Positions 47,201 to 55,156 are shown, counted from the stretch's first letter. The stretch: 64,000 nt of DNA from Verrucomicrobia bacterium IMCC26134 (GCA_000972765.1 CP011265.1:2527501-2591500), one strand, 5' to 3'. Numbers and translations are program-made. Notes: generated from the letters alone by a model not told the origin.

Positions 47201-50200
47201 CCAACGTGATGGCAGACCGCAGCGTGACCGCGAATTTCGCCATCGGTGGTTACATCCTCACCTACACCGCCGGCGCCAACGGCTCGCTCACCGGCACCAC
47301 GCCGCAGACGGTCAACTACAACGCCAGCGGCTCCGCCGTCACCGCCGTCCCGGCCGCCAACTACCACTTTGTGAGCTGGAGCGACGACTCCACCGCCAAC
47401 CCCCGCACCGACACCAACGCGATGTGGAATGTGAACGTGACCGCGACCTTCGCGATCAACACCTACACGCTGACCTACGCGGCAGGCACCCACGGCTCGC
47501 TCACCGGCAGCACGCCACAGACCGTTGAGCACGGCACAACTGGCACGGCCGTCACTGCCGTGCCAGTTCCCGGCTATCACTTCGTGGTCTGGAGCGACGG
47601 CGCTACTGCCAATCCACGCACCGACACCAACGTGATGGCAGACCGCAGCGTGACCGCGAATTTCGCCATCGGTGGTTACATCCTCACCTACACCGCGGGT
47701 GCCCACGGCTCGCTCACCGGCAGCACGCCGCAGACCGTTGACTTCGGCACCGCTGGCACCGCCGTCACCGCCGTCCCGGCCCCCGGCTACCACTTCGTGG
47801 TCTGGAGCGACGGTGCCACCGCCAGCCCCCGCACCGACACCAATGTGATGGCGAATGTGAACGTCACCGCGAACTTCGCGGGCATTCCACCCGGCACCCT
47901 CGATCCGCTGAACCTTGGCGTCGAAGGCACAGGAGTCTATGGCACGGCCGTGCAGCCCGACGGCAAGACCATCATCTCAGGCATTTTCACCTCCGTGCTC
48001 GGAGTGCCGCGCAACAGTATCGCCCGGCTCAATGCCGACGGCACGCTCGACATGGGCTTCGATCCCAATGCGGGCGGCGGCGGCGTCAACACCATTGTCC
48101 TTAGCTTGGCCTTGCAGGCGGATGGCAAGGTGCTGATCGGGGGCATCTTCACCACGCTCCAGCCCAACGGCGCGGCCACCGCCACTACGCGCAACCGCAT
48201 CGCCCGGCTCAATGCCGACGGCACGCTGGACGAGGGCTTCGATCCCAATGCGAACGGCACCGTCTCTAGCCTGGCCTTGCAGGCGGATGGCAAGGTGCTG
48301 ATCGGCGGCAGCTTCACCACGCTCCAGCCCAACGGCGCGGCCGCGCCCACTCCGCGCAACCTCATCGCCCGGCTCCATGCCGACGGCATGCTGGACATGG
48401 GCTTCGATCCCAATGCGAATAACACCGTCTCGAGCCTGGCCTTGCAGGCGGATGGCAAGGTGCTGCTCGGCGGCAGCTTCACCACGCTCCAGCCCAACGG
48501 CGCGGCCTCGGCCACCACGCGCAACCGCATCGCCCGGCTTAATGCCGACGGCACCCTGGACCTAGGCTTCGATCCCAATGTGATCCGCATCAATCTTAGC
48601 GGCGTCGCCACCGGCGGCTCCGTCGCGAGCATCGTGGTGCAGGCGGATGGCAAGGTGCTGATCGGGGGCAACTTCACCACGCTCCAGCCCAACGGCGCGG
48701 CCACCGCGACTACGCGCAACAGTATCGCCCGGCTCAATGCCGACGGCACGCTCGACATGGGCTTCCGTCTCAATCCGAGCGGCATCGTCCAGAGTGTAGC
48801 GTTACAGGCGGATGGCAAGGTGCTGCTCGGGGGCCAGTTCAACCTGTTCTATCCCATCACCAACAATTATGCCATAGCCACCCCTCGCAACCGCATCGCC
48901 CGGCTCAATGCCGACGGAACACTGGACGCCAGCTTCAATCCCGATGCGGACGGCGCCGTCCTTGGCGTGGCCTTACAGGCGGATGGCAAGGTGCTGCTCG
49001 GGGGCTTTTTCACCGCGATCTCGTCCATCCCCCGCAATCTATTTGCCCGGCTGGACAACGACGCTGCCACGCAGACCCTCTCCGCCCCCGGCGCCACCGA
49101 GGCGCTCTGGAGCCGCGGCGGGGCGGCGCCGGAGCTCACCCGGGTGACCTTTGAGCTGAGCACCGATGGCGGCACCACCTGGGGCGCGCCCATCGCGGGC
49201 ACGCGCCTCGGCGCCACGGCCAACTGGCAGGCCTCCGGCCTTGCCCTGCCTGCCAGCGGACAACTCCGCGCCCGTGGCGTGACATCCGGCGGCTATCGGA
49301 GCGTCAGTTCAGGGCTGATCGAGCAGGTCACCAGCTTCACCCTCTACACCGTGACCTACGCGGCAGGCGCCCACGGCACCCTCAGCGGCACCACGCCGCA
49401 GTGGGTGGCCTCCGGTGCCAGCGGCACCGCCGTCATAGCCGTGCCGGATGCCGGCTACCACTTCGTCAACTGGAGTGACGGCTCCACCGCCAACCCCCGC
49501 ACCGACGCCAACGTGACGGCCAACCTGAGCGTCAATGCGAACTTCGCCCTCGGTGGCTACACCCTGGGCTATACGGCGGGCGCCAACGGCTCGCTCACCG
49601 GCACCATGCCGCAGACGGTCAGCCACGGCACCAGCGGCACCGCCGTCACCGCCGTTCCAGCCAACGGCTACCACTTCGTGAACTGGAGCGACGGCTCCAC
49701 CTCCAACCCCCGCACCGACGCCAACGTGACGACCAACCTGATTTTCACCGCGAACTTCGCCCTAGGCGGCTACACCTTGGCCTATACGGCGGGCGCCAAC
49801 GGCTCGCTCACCGGCACCGCACCGTGGACGGTCAGCCACGGCGCCAGCGGCACCGCCGTCACCGCCGTCCCGGTCACCGGCTACCACTTCATCAGTTGGA
49901 GCGACGGCTCCACTGCCAACCCGCGCACCGACACCAGCGTGATGACGAGTGTGAACGTGACCGCGTCTTTCGGCCTGTATGCGCCGGCGGCACCCGTGCC
50001 CACGGTCACGTTGAATGGGTCAGCGACGGTGACCCTGGCGGTCAACAGCACCTACACCGAGTCGGGCGCGTTCTCCGGGCCCACTGCCATTGCCGCGGGC
50101 GCGTCTCACAGTCTGGCGCTGCGCAGCGACGGGACGATCGCCGCGTGGGGAGACAACACCTATGGCCAGACGACCCCTCCCGCCGGCTTGAGCAACGTGG

Positions 50201-51804
50201 TGGCCATTGCCGCGCGCTTGTATCACAATCTGGCGCTGCGGGGCGACGGGACGGTCGTCGCGTGGGGAGATCAGACGACGATCCCCGCCGGCTTGAGCAA
50301 CGTGGTGGCCATCGCCGCGGGCGGGTCCCACAGTTTGGCGCTGAGCAGCGACGGCACGATCGCCGCGTGGGGAGATAATACTTATGGCCAGACGATCATC
50401 CCCGCCGGGTTGAGCAACGTGGTGGCCCTTGCCGCGGGCACTTATCACAATCTCGCGCTGCGAAGCGACGGAACGGTCATCGGGTGGGGATACAATGCCT
50501 ATGGCCAGACGACGATCCCCGCCGGCTTGAACAACGTGGTGGCCATCGCCGCAGGCGATTTTTACAGTCTGGCGCTGCGCGGCGATGGGACGGTCGTCGG
50601 GTGGGGAGATAATCGCTCTGGCCAATTGAACAGCCTCCCCGCCGACTTAAGCAACGTGGTGGCCCTTGCCGCGGGCTATAATCACAGTCTGGCGCTGCGA
50701 AACGACGGGACGGTCACCGGGTGGGGACCGAATTACTATGGCCAGTTGACCAACCCCGACGGCTTGGACAACGTGGTGGCCATTGCCTGCGGGAGCTTTT
50801 ATCACAGTCTGGCGCTGCGCAGCGACGGGACGGTCTTCGCGTGGGGATACAATGACCATGGCCAGACGACCATTCCCTCGAATGTCTATCTACCTGCCAC
50901 GCTCAGCGGCAGCGTGGATACCACCAGGCCAGGCAACTACGTGCTGACCTACAGTGCCACCCATCCACTGGGGGGCACCAGTAGCACCACCCGCACCGTG
51001 GTGGTGCCCGCCACCCTCACCTACGCGGCAGGCGCCCACGGGACGCTCACCGGCACCACGCCGCAGACGGTCAATTACGGTGCGAGCGGCACCGCCCTCA
51101 CCGCCGTGCCGGACGCCAACTACCACTTCGTGGACTGGAGCGACGGCTCCACCGCTAATCCGCGCAACGACACCAACGTCACGGCCGACCTGAGCGTCAC
51201 CGCCAACTTCGCCCTCGGTGGTTACACCCTGACCTACGCGGCGGGCGCCCACGGCACAATCACGGGCAGCACGCCGCAGACCGTTGACCACGGAGCCAAC
51301 GGCACCGAGGTCACCGCCGTGCCAGCCGCAAACTCCCAATTCGTGAGCTGGAGCGACGGCGTGCTGACGGCGGCGCGCACCGAGACCAACGTGACGGCCG
51401 ATCGGAGCGTCACGGCGAACTTCTCCCTCAACACCGTCAACACCTGGCGCGAGACCTACTTTGGCCCCACCGCCACCAACTCGGTTAATGCCGCGAATAC
51501 CGCCGATCCTTACCACACCGGCGTCCAGAACCTCCTGGTCTATGCCTTCTTCGGCCCGGCCCAGAATCCTGCCACGGTCCAGATCAGCCAGCTCCCGCAG
51601 GCCACCGCCAGCGGGAATTTTCTGAGCTACGAGTTCACCGAGCCAAGCGGAGTCAGCGGCCTCACCTACGGCGCCGAGTGGAGCGCGACGCTGGGCAACG
51701 ACTGGCAGCCCGTGACCGACACCGGCATCGCCCCCGTGCACACCTTCCGCGTGCCCCTGGACGGACCCAAGAAGTTCCTGCGCCTGCGCGTCACCACGCA
51801 GTAA
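44260..51804 (+). CDS. Giant secreted mosaic protein: P-domain, InlB-type repeats, two RCC1-like arrays and a delta-60 array
   Basis: The 2514-aa protein has a signal peptide (about 1-25). Residues about 27-190 resemble a proprotein-convertase P domain (VDVFLVAPNGRVSAVF, NGVWKLYVTGDGEADNGGG). Thirteen divergent InlB B-type repeats of about 71 aa follow in blocks (GSLTGTTPQTV, YHFVNWSDGST, SVTANF). Between blocks lie seven RCC1-like repeats (about 545-812; SLALRSDGTVAAWG), seven delta-60 repeats (about 1225-1605; ALQADGKVLIGG, IARLNADGTLD) and again seven RCC1-like repeats (about 1941-2210). Each RCC1 array is flanked by halves of a DUF5011/Ig-like domain (VTLNGPATVTMAANSTYTES ... SGNVDTHTPGSYVLTYSATN). 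The C-terminus (WRETYFGPT ... KKFLRLRV) matches the giant lyases. No enzyme domain is seen; an adhesive or surface role is inferred. Confidence 0.85.
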   Translation: MITSLRSFFAVFALGVLLAPAADAAAVDFPSAGGITINNLLYTGPGNPYPSPVTVTNMGVVSAVRVKINGFNSDQAADVDVFLVAPNGRVSAVFSDVGGDVFTINNINLVLDDAATANLPANSTLASGTYKPINNQPVEAVPAGATGPIGTNLSALAANGANGVWKLYVTGDGEADNGGGGSIASWALVFDTTGATVTTPTASTITTTAATLGGNVTAAGGLTITSRGVVLAPTSTNSDPAIGGTGVVNLTTSGTTGIFTLNASSLSPQTAYTYKAYATTSAGTSYSVASSFNTQITLTYAAGAGGSLTGTTPQTVNYNASGSAVTAVPAANYHFVNWSDASTSNPRTDANVTAAKSVTANFAINTFTLTYTAGANGSLTGTTPQTVNYNASGSAVTAVPAANYHFVNWSDASTSNPRTDANVTAAKSVTANFAINTFTLTYTAGANGSLTGTTPQTVNYNASGSAVTAVPAANYHFVNWSDSSTANPRTDTGVTADRSVTANFVFNLPPVVPLPIVTLNGPATVTMAANSTYTESGAFSGPSALAAGGSHNLALRSDGTVAAWGYNYYGQTTLPYGLINVVALAAGKFHSLALRSDGTVAAWGYNYYGQTTLPVGLSNVVAIAAGWEHSLALRSDGTVAAWGGNAEGQSTIPAGLSNVVAISAGHYHSLALRSDGTVVEWGHNYYAYTTLPAGLSNVVAISAGYYHSLALRSDGTVVAWGYGGSGLATIPAGLSNVVAIAAGGGHSLALRSDGTVAAWGDNYYGQTTLPAGLSNVVALAGGEDRSLALRSDGTVVAWGDNYYGQTTIPANAYLPATVSGNVDTHTPGSYVLTYSATNFLGGSSSNTRTVVVVPPFTLTYAAGANGSLTGTTPQTVDYGTAGTSVTAVPAPGYHLVDWSDGSTANPRTDVVVTANRSVTANFAIGGYTLAYAAGANGSLTGTTPQTVIHGTSGTAVTAVPAPGYHFVNWSDGSTASPRTDTNVMADRSVTANFAIGGYILTYTAGANGSLTGTTPQTVNYNASGSAVTAVPAANYHFVSWSDDSTANPRTDTNAMWNVNVTATFAINTYTLTYAAGTHGSLTGSTPQTVEHGTTGTAVTAVPVPGYHFVVWSDGATANPRTDTNVMADRSVTANFAIGGYILTYTAGAHGSLTGSTPQTVDFGTAGTAVTAVPAPGYHFVVWSDGATASPRTDTNVMANVNVTANFAGIPPGTLDPLNLGVEGTGVYGTAVQPDGKTIISGIFTSVLGVPRNSIARLNADGTLDMGFDPNAGGGGVNTIVLSLALQADGKVLIGGIFTTLQPNGAATATTRNRIARLNADGTLDEGFDPNANGTVSSLALQADGKVLIGGSFTTLQPNGAAAPTPRNLIARLHADGMLDMGFDPNANNTVSSLALQADGKVLLGGSFTTLQPNGAASATTRNRIARLNADGTLDLGFDPNVIRINLSGVATGGSVASIVVQADGKVLIGGNFTTLQPNGAATATTRNSIARLNADGTLDMGFRLNPSGIVQSVALQADGKVLLGGQFNLFYPITNNYAIATPRNRIARLNADGTLDASFNPDADGAVLGVALQADGKVLLGGFFTAISSIPRNLFARLDNDAATQTLSAPGATEALWSRGGAAPELTRVTFELSTDGGTTWGAPIAGTRLGATANWQASGLALPASGQLRARGVTSGGYRSVSSGLIEQVTSFTLYTVTYAAGAHGTLSGTTPQWVASGASGTAVIAVPDAGYHFVNWSDGSTANPRTDANVTANLSVNANFALGGYTLGYTAGANGSLTGTMPQTVSHGTSGTAVTAVPANGYHFVNWSDGSTSNPRTDANVTTNLIFTANFALGGYTLAYTAGANGSLTGTAPWTVSHGASGTAVTAVPVTGYHFISWSDGSTANPRTDTSVMTSVNVTASFGLYAPAAPVPTVTLNGSATVTLAVNSTYTESGAFSGPTAIAAGASHSLALRSDGTIAAWGDNTYGQTTPPAGLSNVVAIAARLYHNLALRGDGTVVAWGDQTTIPAGLSNVVAIAAGGSHSLALSSDGTIAAWGDNTYGQTIIPAGLSNVVALAAGTYHNLALRSDGTVIGWGYNAYGQTTIPAGLNNVVAIAAGDFYSLALRGDGTVVGWGDNRSGQLNSLPADLSNVVALAAGYNHSLALRNDGTVTGWGPNYYGQLTNPDGLDNVVAIACGSFYHSLALRSDGTVFAWGYNDHGQTTIPSNVYLPATLSGSVDTTRPGNYVLTYSATHPLGGTSSTTRTVVVPATLTYAAGAHGTLTGTTPQTVNYGASGTALTAVPDANYHFVDWSDGSTANPRNDTNVTADLSVTANFALGGYTLTYAAGAHGTITGSTPQTVDHGANGTEVTAVPAANSQFVSWSDGVLTAARTETNVTADRSVTANFSLNTVNTWRETYFGPTATNSVNAANTADPYHTGVQNLLVYAFFGPAQNPATVQISQLPQATASGNFLSYEFTEPSGVSGLTYGAEWSATLGNDWQPVTDTGIAPVHTFRVPLDGPKKFLRLRVTTQ
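45150..45776 (+). repeat. 213-bp tandem repeats encoding InlB-type domains
   Basis: Three consecutive units with a 213-bp period (the same GACCGTCAACTACAACGCC segment begins near 45201, 45414 and 45627) are almost identical in DNA. More diverged relatives occur later in the gene, and a copy with the same NYNASGSAV segment near 47310 suggests internal gene conversion. Confidence 0.85.
45894..46700 (+). repeat. First RCC1-like array, seven units of about 111 bp
   Basis: Seven in-frame repeats of about 37 aa with the core LALRSDGTV-x-x-WG and a GLSNVVAIAAG linker. DNA identity between units is high (ctggcgctgcgcagcgacgg in most). Seven units match a closed seven-bladed propeller. Confidence 0.85.
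47930..49070 (+). repeat. Delta-60 repeat array, seven units
   Basis: Seven units of about 53-65 aa with QADGKVLIGG-F and IARLNADGTLD-GF-PN. Several share long identical DNA stretches (gcggatggcaaggtgctg). Units four and six have longer loops. Confidence 0.82.
50083..50890 (+). repeat. Second RCC1-like array, seven units
   Basis: Seven repeats of the same kind as at 45894-46700 but more diverged; the second unit is shortened (WGDQTTIPAG lacks the usual loop). They are flanked by the same split Ig-like halves as the first array. Confidence 0.82.
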
Positions 51805-51852
51805 CCCCCTCCACGGCGAACGCTCCTACGGCGCCCCTGCGCGAGTTCCCCG

Positions 51853-51882
51853 GCCCGCCCCCTCCAAAGGGGCGGGCTTTTT
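51853..51882 (+). terminator. Rho-independent terminator of the 2514-aa gene
   Basis: Perfect 9-bp stem GCCCGCCCC/GGGGCGGGC with a 7-nt loop, followed by TTTTT, 49 bp after the stop codon. Confidence 0.9.
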
Positions 51883-51903
51883 CATGCCCTCGGCTAATAG
51901 CTA

Positions 51904-51984
51904 GGACGTGACCGCTGGGCGCGCCGGATTTGGATGCGTTCTAAAGAGTTATTTCGCAGCGGGCCACAGCGGGCCGGCCCTACC
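51904..51984. repeat. Diverged copy of the GC-rich palindromic element
   Basis: Shares GACCGCTGGGC followed by CGCCG, and the ending CCCTACC, with the element at 32922-32984, but has a longer, AT-richer centre. Confidence 0.5.
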
Positions 51985-51999
51985 ATAAGACGGTCGTTC

Positions 52000-52026
52000 T
52001 TTGCGTTCCCTGCGTTCTTTCGCGGC
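52000..52026. repeat. Further copy of the TTTGCGTTC intergenic repeat
   Basis: TTTGCGTTCCCTGCGTTCTT followed by TCGCGGC matches the copy at 43725-43754 with one substitution over about 26 bp. Confidence 0.7.
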
Positions 52027-52120
52027 AAAAATCCGTCGGCGTTTCCGCTGCTGATCGTGGCCGGGGCGCAAGTTCAACCGCGCCCGAGCTTCGGCGAACC
52101 ATCACCGGAATGAGAGGCGC

Positions 52121-52151
52121 AAAAAAAGAGCCAGCCCCCAAGGGCTGGCTC
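52121..52151 (-). terminator. Rho-independent terminator of the FKBP gene
   Basis: On the minus strand a perfect 10-bp stem GAGCCAGCCC/GGGCTGGCTC with a 4-nt loop is followed by TTTTTTT, 39 bp after the stop codon. Confidence 0.92.
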
Positions 52152-52190
52152 GAATCAAACAAGGGCGTAGGAAAACCTAAGCCGTCGCTT

Positions 52191-53015
52191 TTACTTGGCG
52201 GCCGGGGCCGGGATGGTCAGCGGCTCGGTCACGGCCTCGATCGGAGCGGACGGGGCGGCGGGAGCGGCGGGGGCGGCGGGGGCCTTGATATCAATCAGTT
52301 CGACGTCGAAAACGAGCGTGGCGAACGGAGGAATCGTGCCCTGTGAACCCTGGGCTCCGTAGCCGAGTTCGGAGGGGATGTGCAGCTTCACCTTGCCGCC
52401 CTTGCCCACCAGTTGCAGACCCTCGGTCCAACCGGGGATAACCTGATTGAGGGGAAACTCGACCGGCTCGCCGCGCTGCACGGAGCTGTCGAAAACTTTT
52501 CCGTCGAGCAACTTGCCGGTGTAGTGAACCTTGACGGTGTCGGTCGGCTTGGGCTTGTCGCCGGAACCGGGGGTCACGATCTCGTAAAACAGGCCGCTCT
52601 CGGTCGATTTCACACCCTTGGTCTTGAGGTCGGCGAAGTAGCTGGCCGACTCGGCCTTGCCCTTGGCCGAGGCCTTGGCCTGCGCGACCTCGTTGCGACC
52701 ACCCAGCACGCGCTGGATTTCGGGACCATAGGTCTCGGGCGAGAAAGCGCCTTGCGCGCCGTCAAACGCGGTCGTGAGACCCTTGAGGAGAGCGGCTTTC
52801 TCTCCGGCGGTGAGTTCAAACTGGGCGACGCCGATGCGCTGCCCGACGAGATAACCGAAGGCCTCGAAGACCTGCTCGTCGGTGTATTTGGGGGCGACGG
52901 GAGCGGCCGCGGCGGGAGCGGCTGCCGGAGCAGCGGCATCCTGGGCGGAAGCTACGTTGGCGGAGACCGCGAGAGCGGCGAGGGCGGAGGCCTGCAAGAG
53001 GCGGGCGAGTTTCAT
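52191..53015 (-). CDS. FKBP-type peptidyl-prolyl cis-trans isomerase
   Basis: With ATG 53015 the product is 274 aa and has a signal peptide (MKLARLLQASALAALAVSAN), so it acts in the periplasm. An Ala/Pro-rich linker leads to an FKBP-N-like dimerisation region (about 37-130, FEAFGYLVGQRIG), and then the FKBP domain (about 140-250): VKVHYTGKLLDGKVFDSS, GEPVEFPLNQVIPGWTEG, IPSELGYGAQG, ATLVFDVELIDI. All the core FKBP residues expected for isomerase activity appear present. The C-terminal tail is again Ala/Pro-rich. It resembles FkpA/Mip-type foldases, useful in a cell exporting very large beta-rich proteins. It is divergent from the LOG-domain gene with 158 bp between, and ends at a strong terminator. 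Confidence 0.93.
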   Translation of the reverse strand: MKLARLLQASALAALAVSANVASAQDAAAPAAAPAAAAPVAPKYTDEQVFEAFGYLVGQRIGVAQFELTAGEKAALLKGLTTAFDGAQGAFSPETYGPEIQRVLGGRNEVAQAKASAKGKAESASYFADLKTKGVKSTESGLFYEIVTPGSGDKPKPTDTVKVHYTGKLLDGKVFDSSVQRGEPVEFPLNQVIPGWTEGLQLVGKGGKVKLHIPSELGYGAQGSQGTIPPFATLVFDVELIDIKAPAAPAAPAAPSAPIEAVTEPLTIPAPAAK

Positions 53016-53173
53016 GCGATGCTTTTGGATAGGGTTGGTATGGATAGGCAGACCGTTGATTGACGCCGCAAGCCGCCTAAAGTTCCAAAGTGGCCAAGCC
53101 GCCCCCGTGGTGGCAAACTCATACTCACGCTTGTGCCGCGGCACTCAAACACCCAAGTTCGCCCCCTACTTTA

Positions 53174-55096
53174 ATGCATTCCGACCATTTTTGGACCAGT
53201 CAGGACGGCCAGATACTCTCCGTGCGTCGCAAAGACCCCCGCACGCTCGCCCTGACCCTGGCCTTCTGGCCCCGTCACCCCGGCGAGTGGGCTTTTCTTC
53301 AAACCCACGCCTCGTCGCTTCACTTCACTGAGCGCAGCACCCTGGCCCGTATCGGCATAGAAATGATGCCCCACGGCACCCCGCACGTCGACGGACGCCG
53401 GCTCATCCTCGAGGCCGACGCCTTTCTGTTCGACGAAAGCTTCCCCCACGCCGCCTACTGGTCGCAATTGCTGCGCCCCGGCGTGCCCGTGGGCCGTCTT
53501 TTCTACGCTCCCGCCAGCGCCAAGCTCACCTCCACCGAGATCTGGGAAGCCGTCCAAACCCACCGCCTCAAGCTCCCCGCGTCCATCAGCATCGACCGCC
53601 ACGGACGGGTCTTCCTCACCCCCCACGCGCTCACCTACACGCTCAACCCCCGCTTAACCCGCCCGGCCTTCGAGCGCATGGTCAGCGGAGACTCCGGCCG
53701 CTCCTTCCTCGACAAGGTCCAGATCCGCCACGAGGCCTCCCCCATCACCATCGCCCCGCGCACCGGCATCCTGACCAGCTGCTCCATGTATCTCAAGGAG
53801 CACTACGTCCGGCTCAACCCCGGCGAGGGCAACTTCGGCATCCACACCAGCGCCGTCCTGCTCGACCCGATAAAAACCTTCGGCACGAACGTCATGCTGG
53901 AGATCTACAACCACGGAGAGCAACCCGTCGTGAATCCGATGGTTTCCCTGGAAATCTACCGCGCACCCGCGCCCGATGAGCTTCCGGCCAAGACCCGCAC
54001 CCGCGCCCGCGTCCAGGATATCACCGCCACCCGCGCCCTTTACGAATGCCTCGACGCCCGGCCCGTCGACACCGCCGCCCCCGCCGCCCGGCCCCGCACC
54101 CGCGTCTCCGTGCGCGGCCAGAGCTCCGTCATGGCCAATCCGAGCGTTTTCCTCGATGCGGAGTCCTTCGCCGCGCTTCGCGCGAAACCCGCCGCCAGAA
54201 AGCTGGATCAAATCTGCGGCCACCGCACGATGATCCAGGCCCTCGATGCCGCCCCCGCGGGTTCCGACACACTCGTCGTGGACTACTTCCCCAACCTGCT
54301 CGAACACGTCGAGATCCTCACCCGTCTCGCCAAGACTCCGGTCAAGCGCCTGATCTTCCGCCGCCCCTCCCGCACCCACGGCTTTTTCTTTTCCAGCAAC
54401 GCCCACGCCCGCCTCGACACCCTCGACGCCCTCGGGATCAAGGTCTACTGGTTCAACCCCGAGCTCGGCGATCTCTACCTCCACACCTACAAGAAGAGCC
54501 ACGGCTTCTTCCTGCGCGAAGAGATCTGCAAGCGCTTCCAGGAGTCCACCATCCTCGCCTTCTACGGCAGCGCCGTCGGTCTCGACGCAGCCCAGACCAA
54601 GCGCATCTCGTCCCTCATCGACAAACTCTCCGGCTTCATCGGGCCGAATGTAGGCGTGCTCACCGGCGGCGGCGGCGGCGTCATGCGGCTCGCCACCGAG
54701 CAGGCCCGGGAAAAAGGCGCGCTGACCGGCGCCTGCTTCCTCGAGCTCGAGGCCCAGCCGCCCGAGATCGGCGTCGATTTCTTCAACACCTTTCAGGAGA
54801 CGTCCCGCCACTTCCGCCAAAAGTGGTTCGAGGTCGCTGACTTTTGCATCTTCAACACCGGCGGCGTCGGCACCCTGGAGGAGATCGGGATCGAGCTGTG
54901 CAATCTCAAACTCGGCATCCGTCCCCGCGTGCCCTACGTCTTCATGGACCGCGCCTACTTCTCTCCCCTGCGCGACCAGCTCGCCCGCATGGTCGACGAG
55001 AAGCGCGCCCCGGCCTGGATGCTCGACTACGTGCTCTTCACCGACGACCCCGACGAGGTCCTGCAATTCTACCGCCGAAAACTCCAGGTCCTCTGA
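53174..55096 (+). CDS. LOG-domain (lysine-decarboxylase-like Rossmann) protein with a large unrecognised N-terminal region
   Basis: From ATG 53174 the protein is 640 aa; a start 84 bp upstream is less likely. Residues from about 458 form a LOG-type Rossmann domain: STILAFYGSAVGLD, GVLTGGGGGVMRLATEQA, FFNTFQETSRHFRQKW and NTGGVGTLEEIGIELC. The last is the PGGxGTxxE motif with Thr in place of Pro. In cytokinin-activating LOG proteins this motif binds nucleotide monophosphate, but family members have several roles. The first 455 residues are unfamiliar; they include a beta-rich part (IHTSAVLLDPIKTFGTNVML) and a second alpha/beta-looking part (TLVVDYFPNLLEHVEILTR). No signal peptide, so cytoplasmic. 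purD follows 60 bp downstream, hinting at a nucleotide link. Function unknown. Confidence 0.75.
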   Translation: MHSDHFWTSQDGQILSVRRKDPRTLALTLAFWPRHPGEWAFLQTHASSLHFTERSTLARIGIEMMPHGTPHVDGRRLILEADAFLFDESFPHAAYWSQLLRPGVPVGRLFYAPASAKLTSTEIWEAVQTHRLKLPASISIDRHGRVFLTPHALTYTLNPRLTRPAFERMVSGDSGRSFLDKVQIRHEASPITIAPRTGILTSCSMYLKEHYVRLNPGEGNFGIHTSAVLLDPIKTFGTNVMLEIYNHGEQPVVNPMVSLEIYRAPAPDELPAKTRTRARVQDITATRALYECLDARPVDTAAPAARPRTRVSVRGQSSVMANPSVFLDAESFAALRAKPAARKLDQICGHRTMIQALDAAPAGSDTLVVDYFPNLLEHVEILTRLAKTPVKRLIFRRPSRTHGFFFSSNAHARLDTLDALGIKVYWFNPELGDLYLHTYKKSHGFFLREEICKRFQESTILAFYGSAVGLDAAQTKRISSLIDKLSGFIGPNVGVLTGGGGGVMRLATEQAREKGALTGACFLELEAQPPEIGVDFFNTFQETSRHFRQKWFEVADFCIFNTGGVGTLEEIGIELCNLKLGIRPRVPYVFMDRAYFSPLRDQLARMVDEKRAPAWMLDYVLFTDDPDEVLQFYRRKLQVL

Positions 55097-55156
55097 CCCG
55101 CCCGCCCGCCAACCTCCCCGTCTCTTCGCCCGCCAACCGTCTCTTCGCCCTTCACC

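Larger units (their letters stand above)
51805..52190. other. 386-bp intergenic region between convergent genes
   Basis: No gene is seen. It holds a strong terminator for each flanking gene (51853-51882 plus strand, 52121-52151 minus strand), a diverged copy of the GC palindrome (51904-51984) and one copy of the TTTGCGTTC repeat (52000-52026). Confidence 0.8.
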
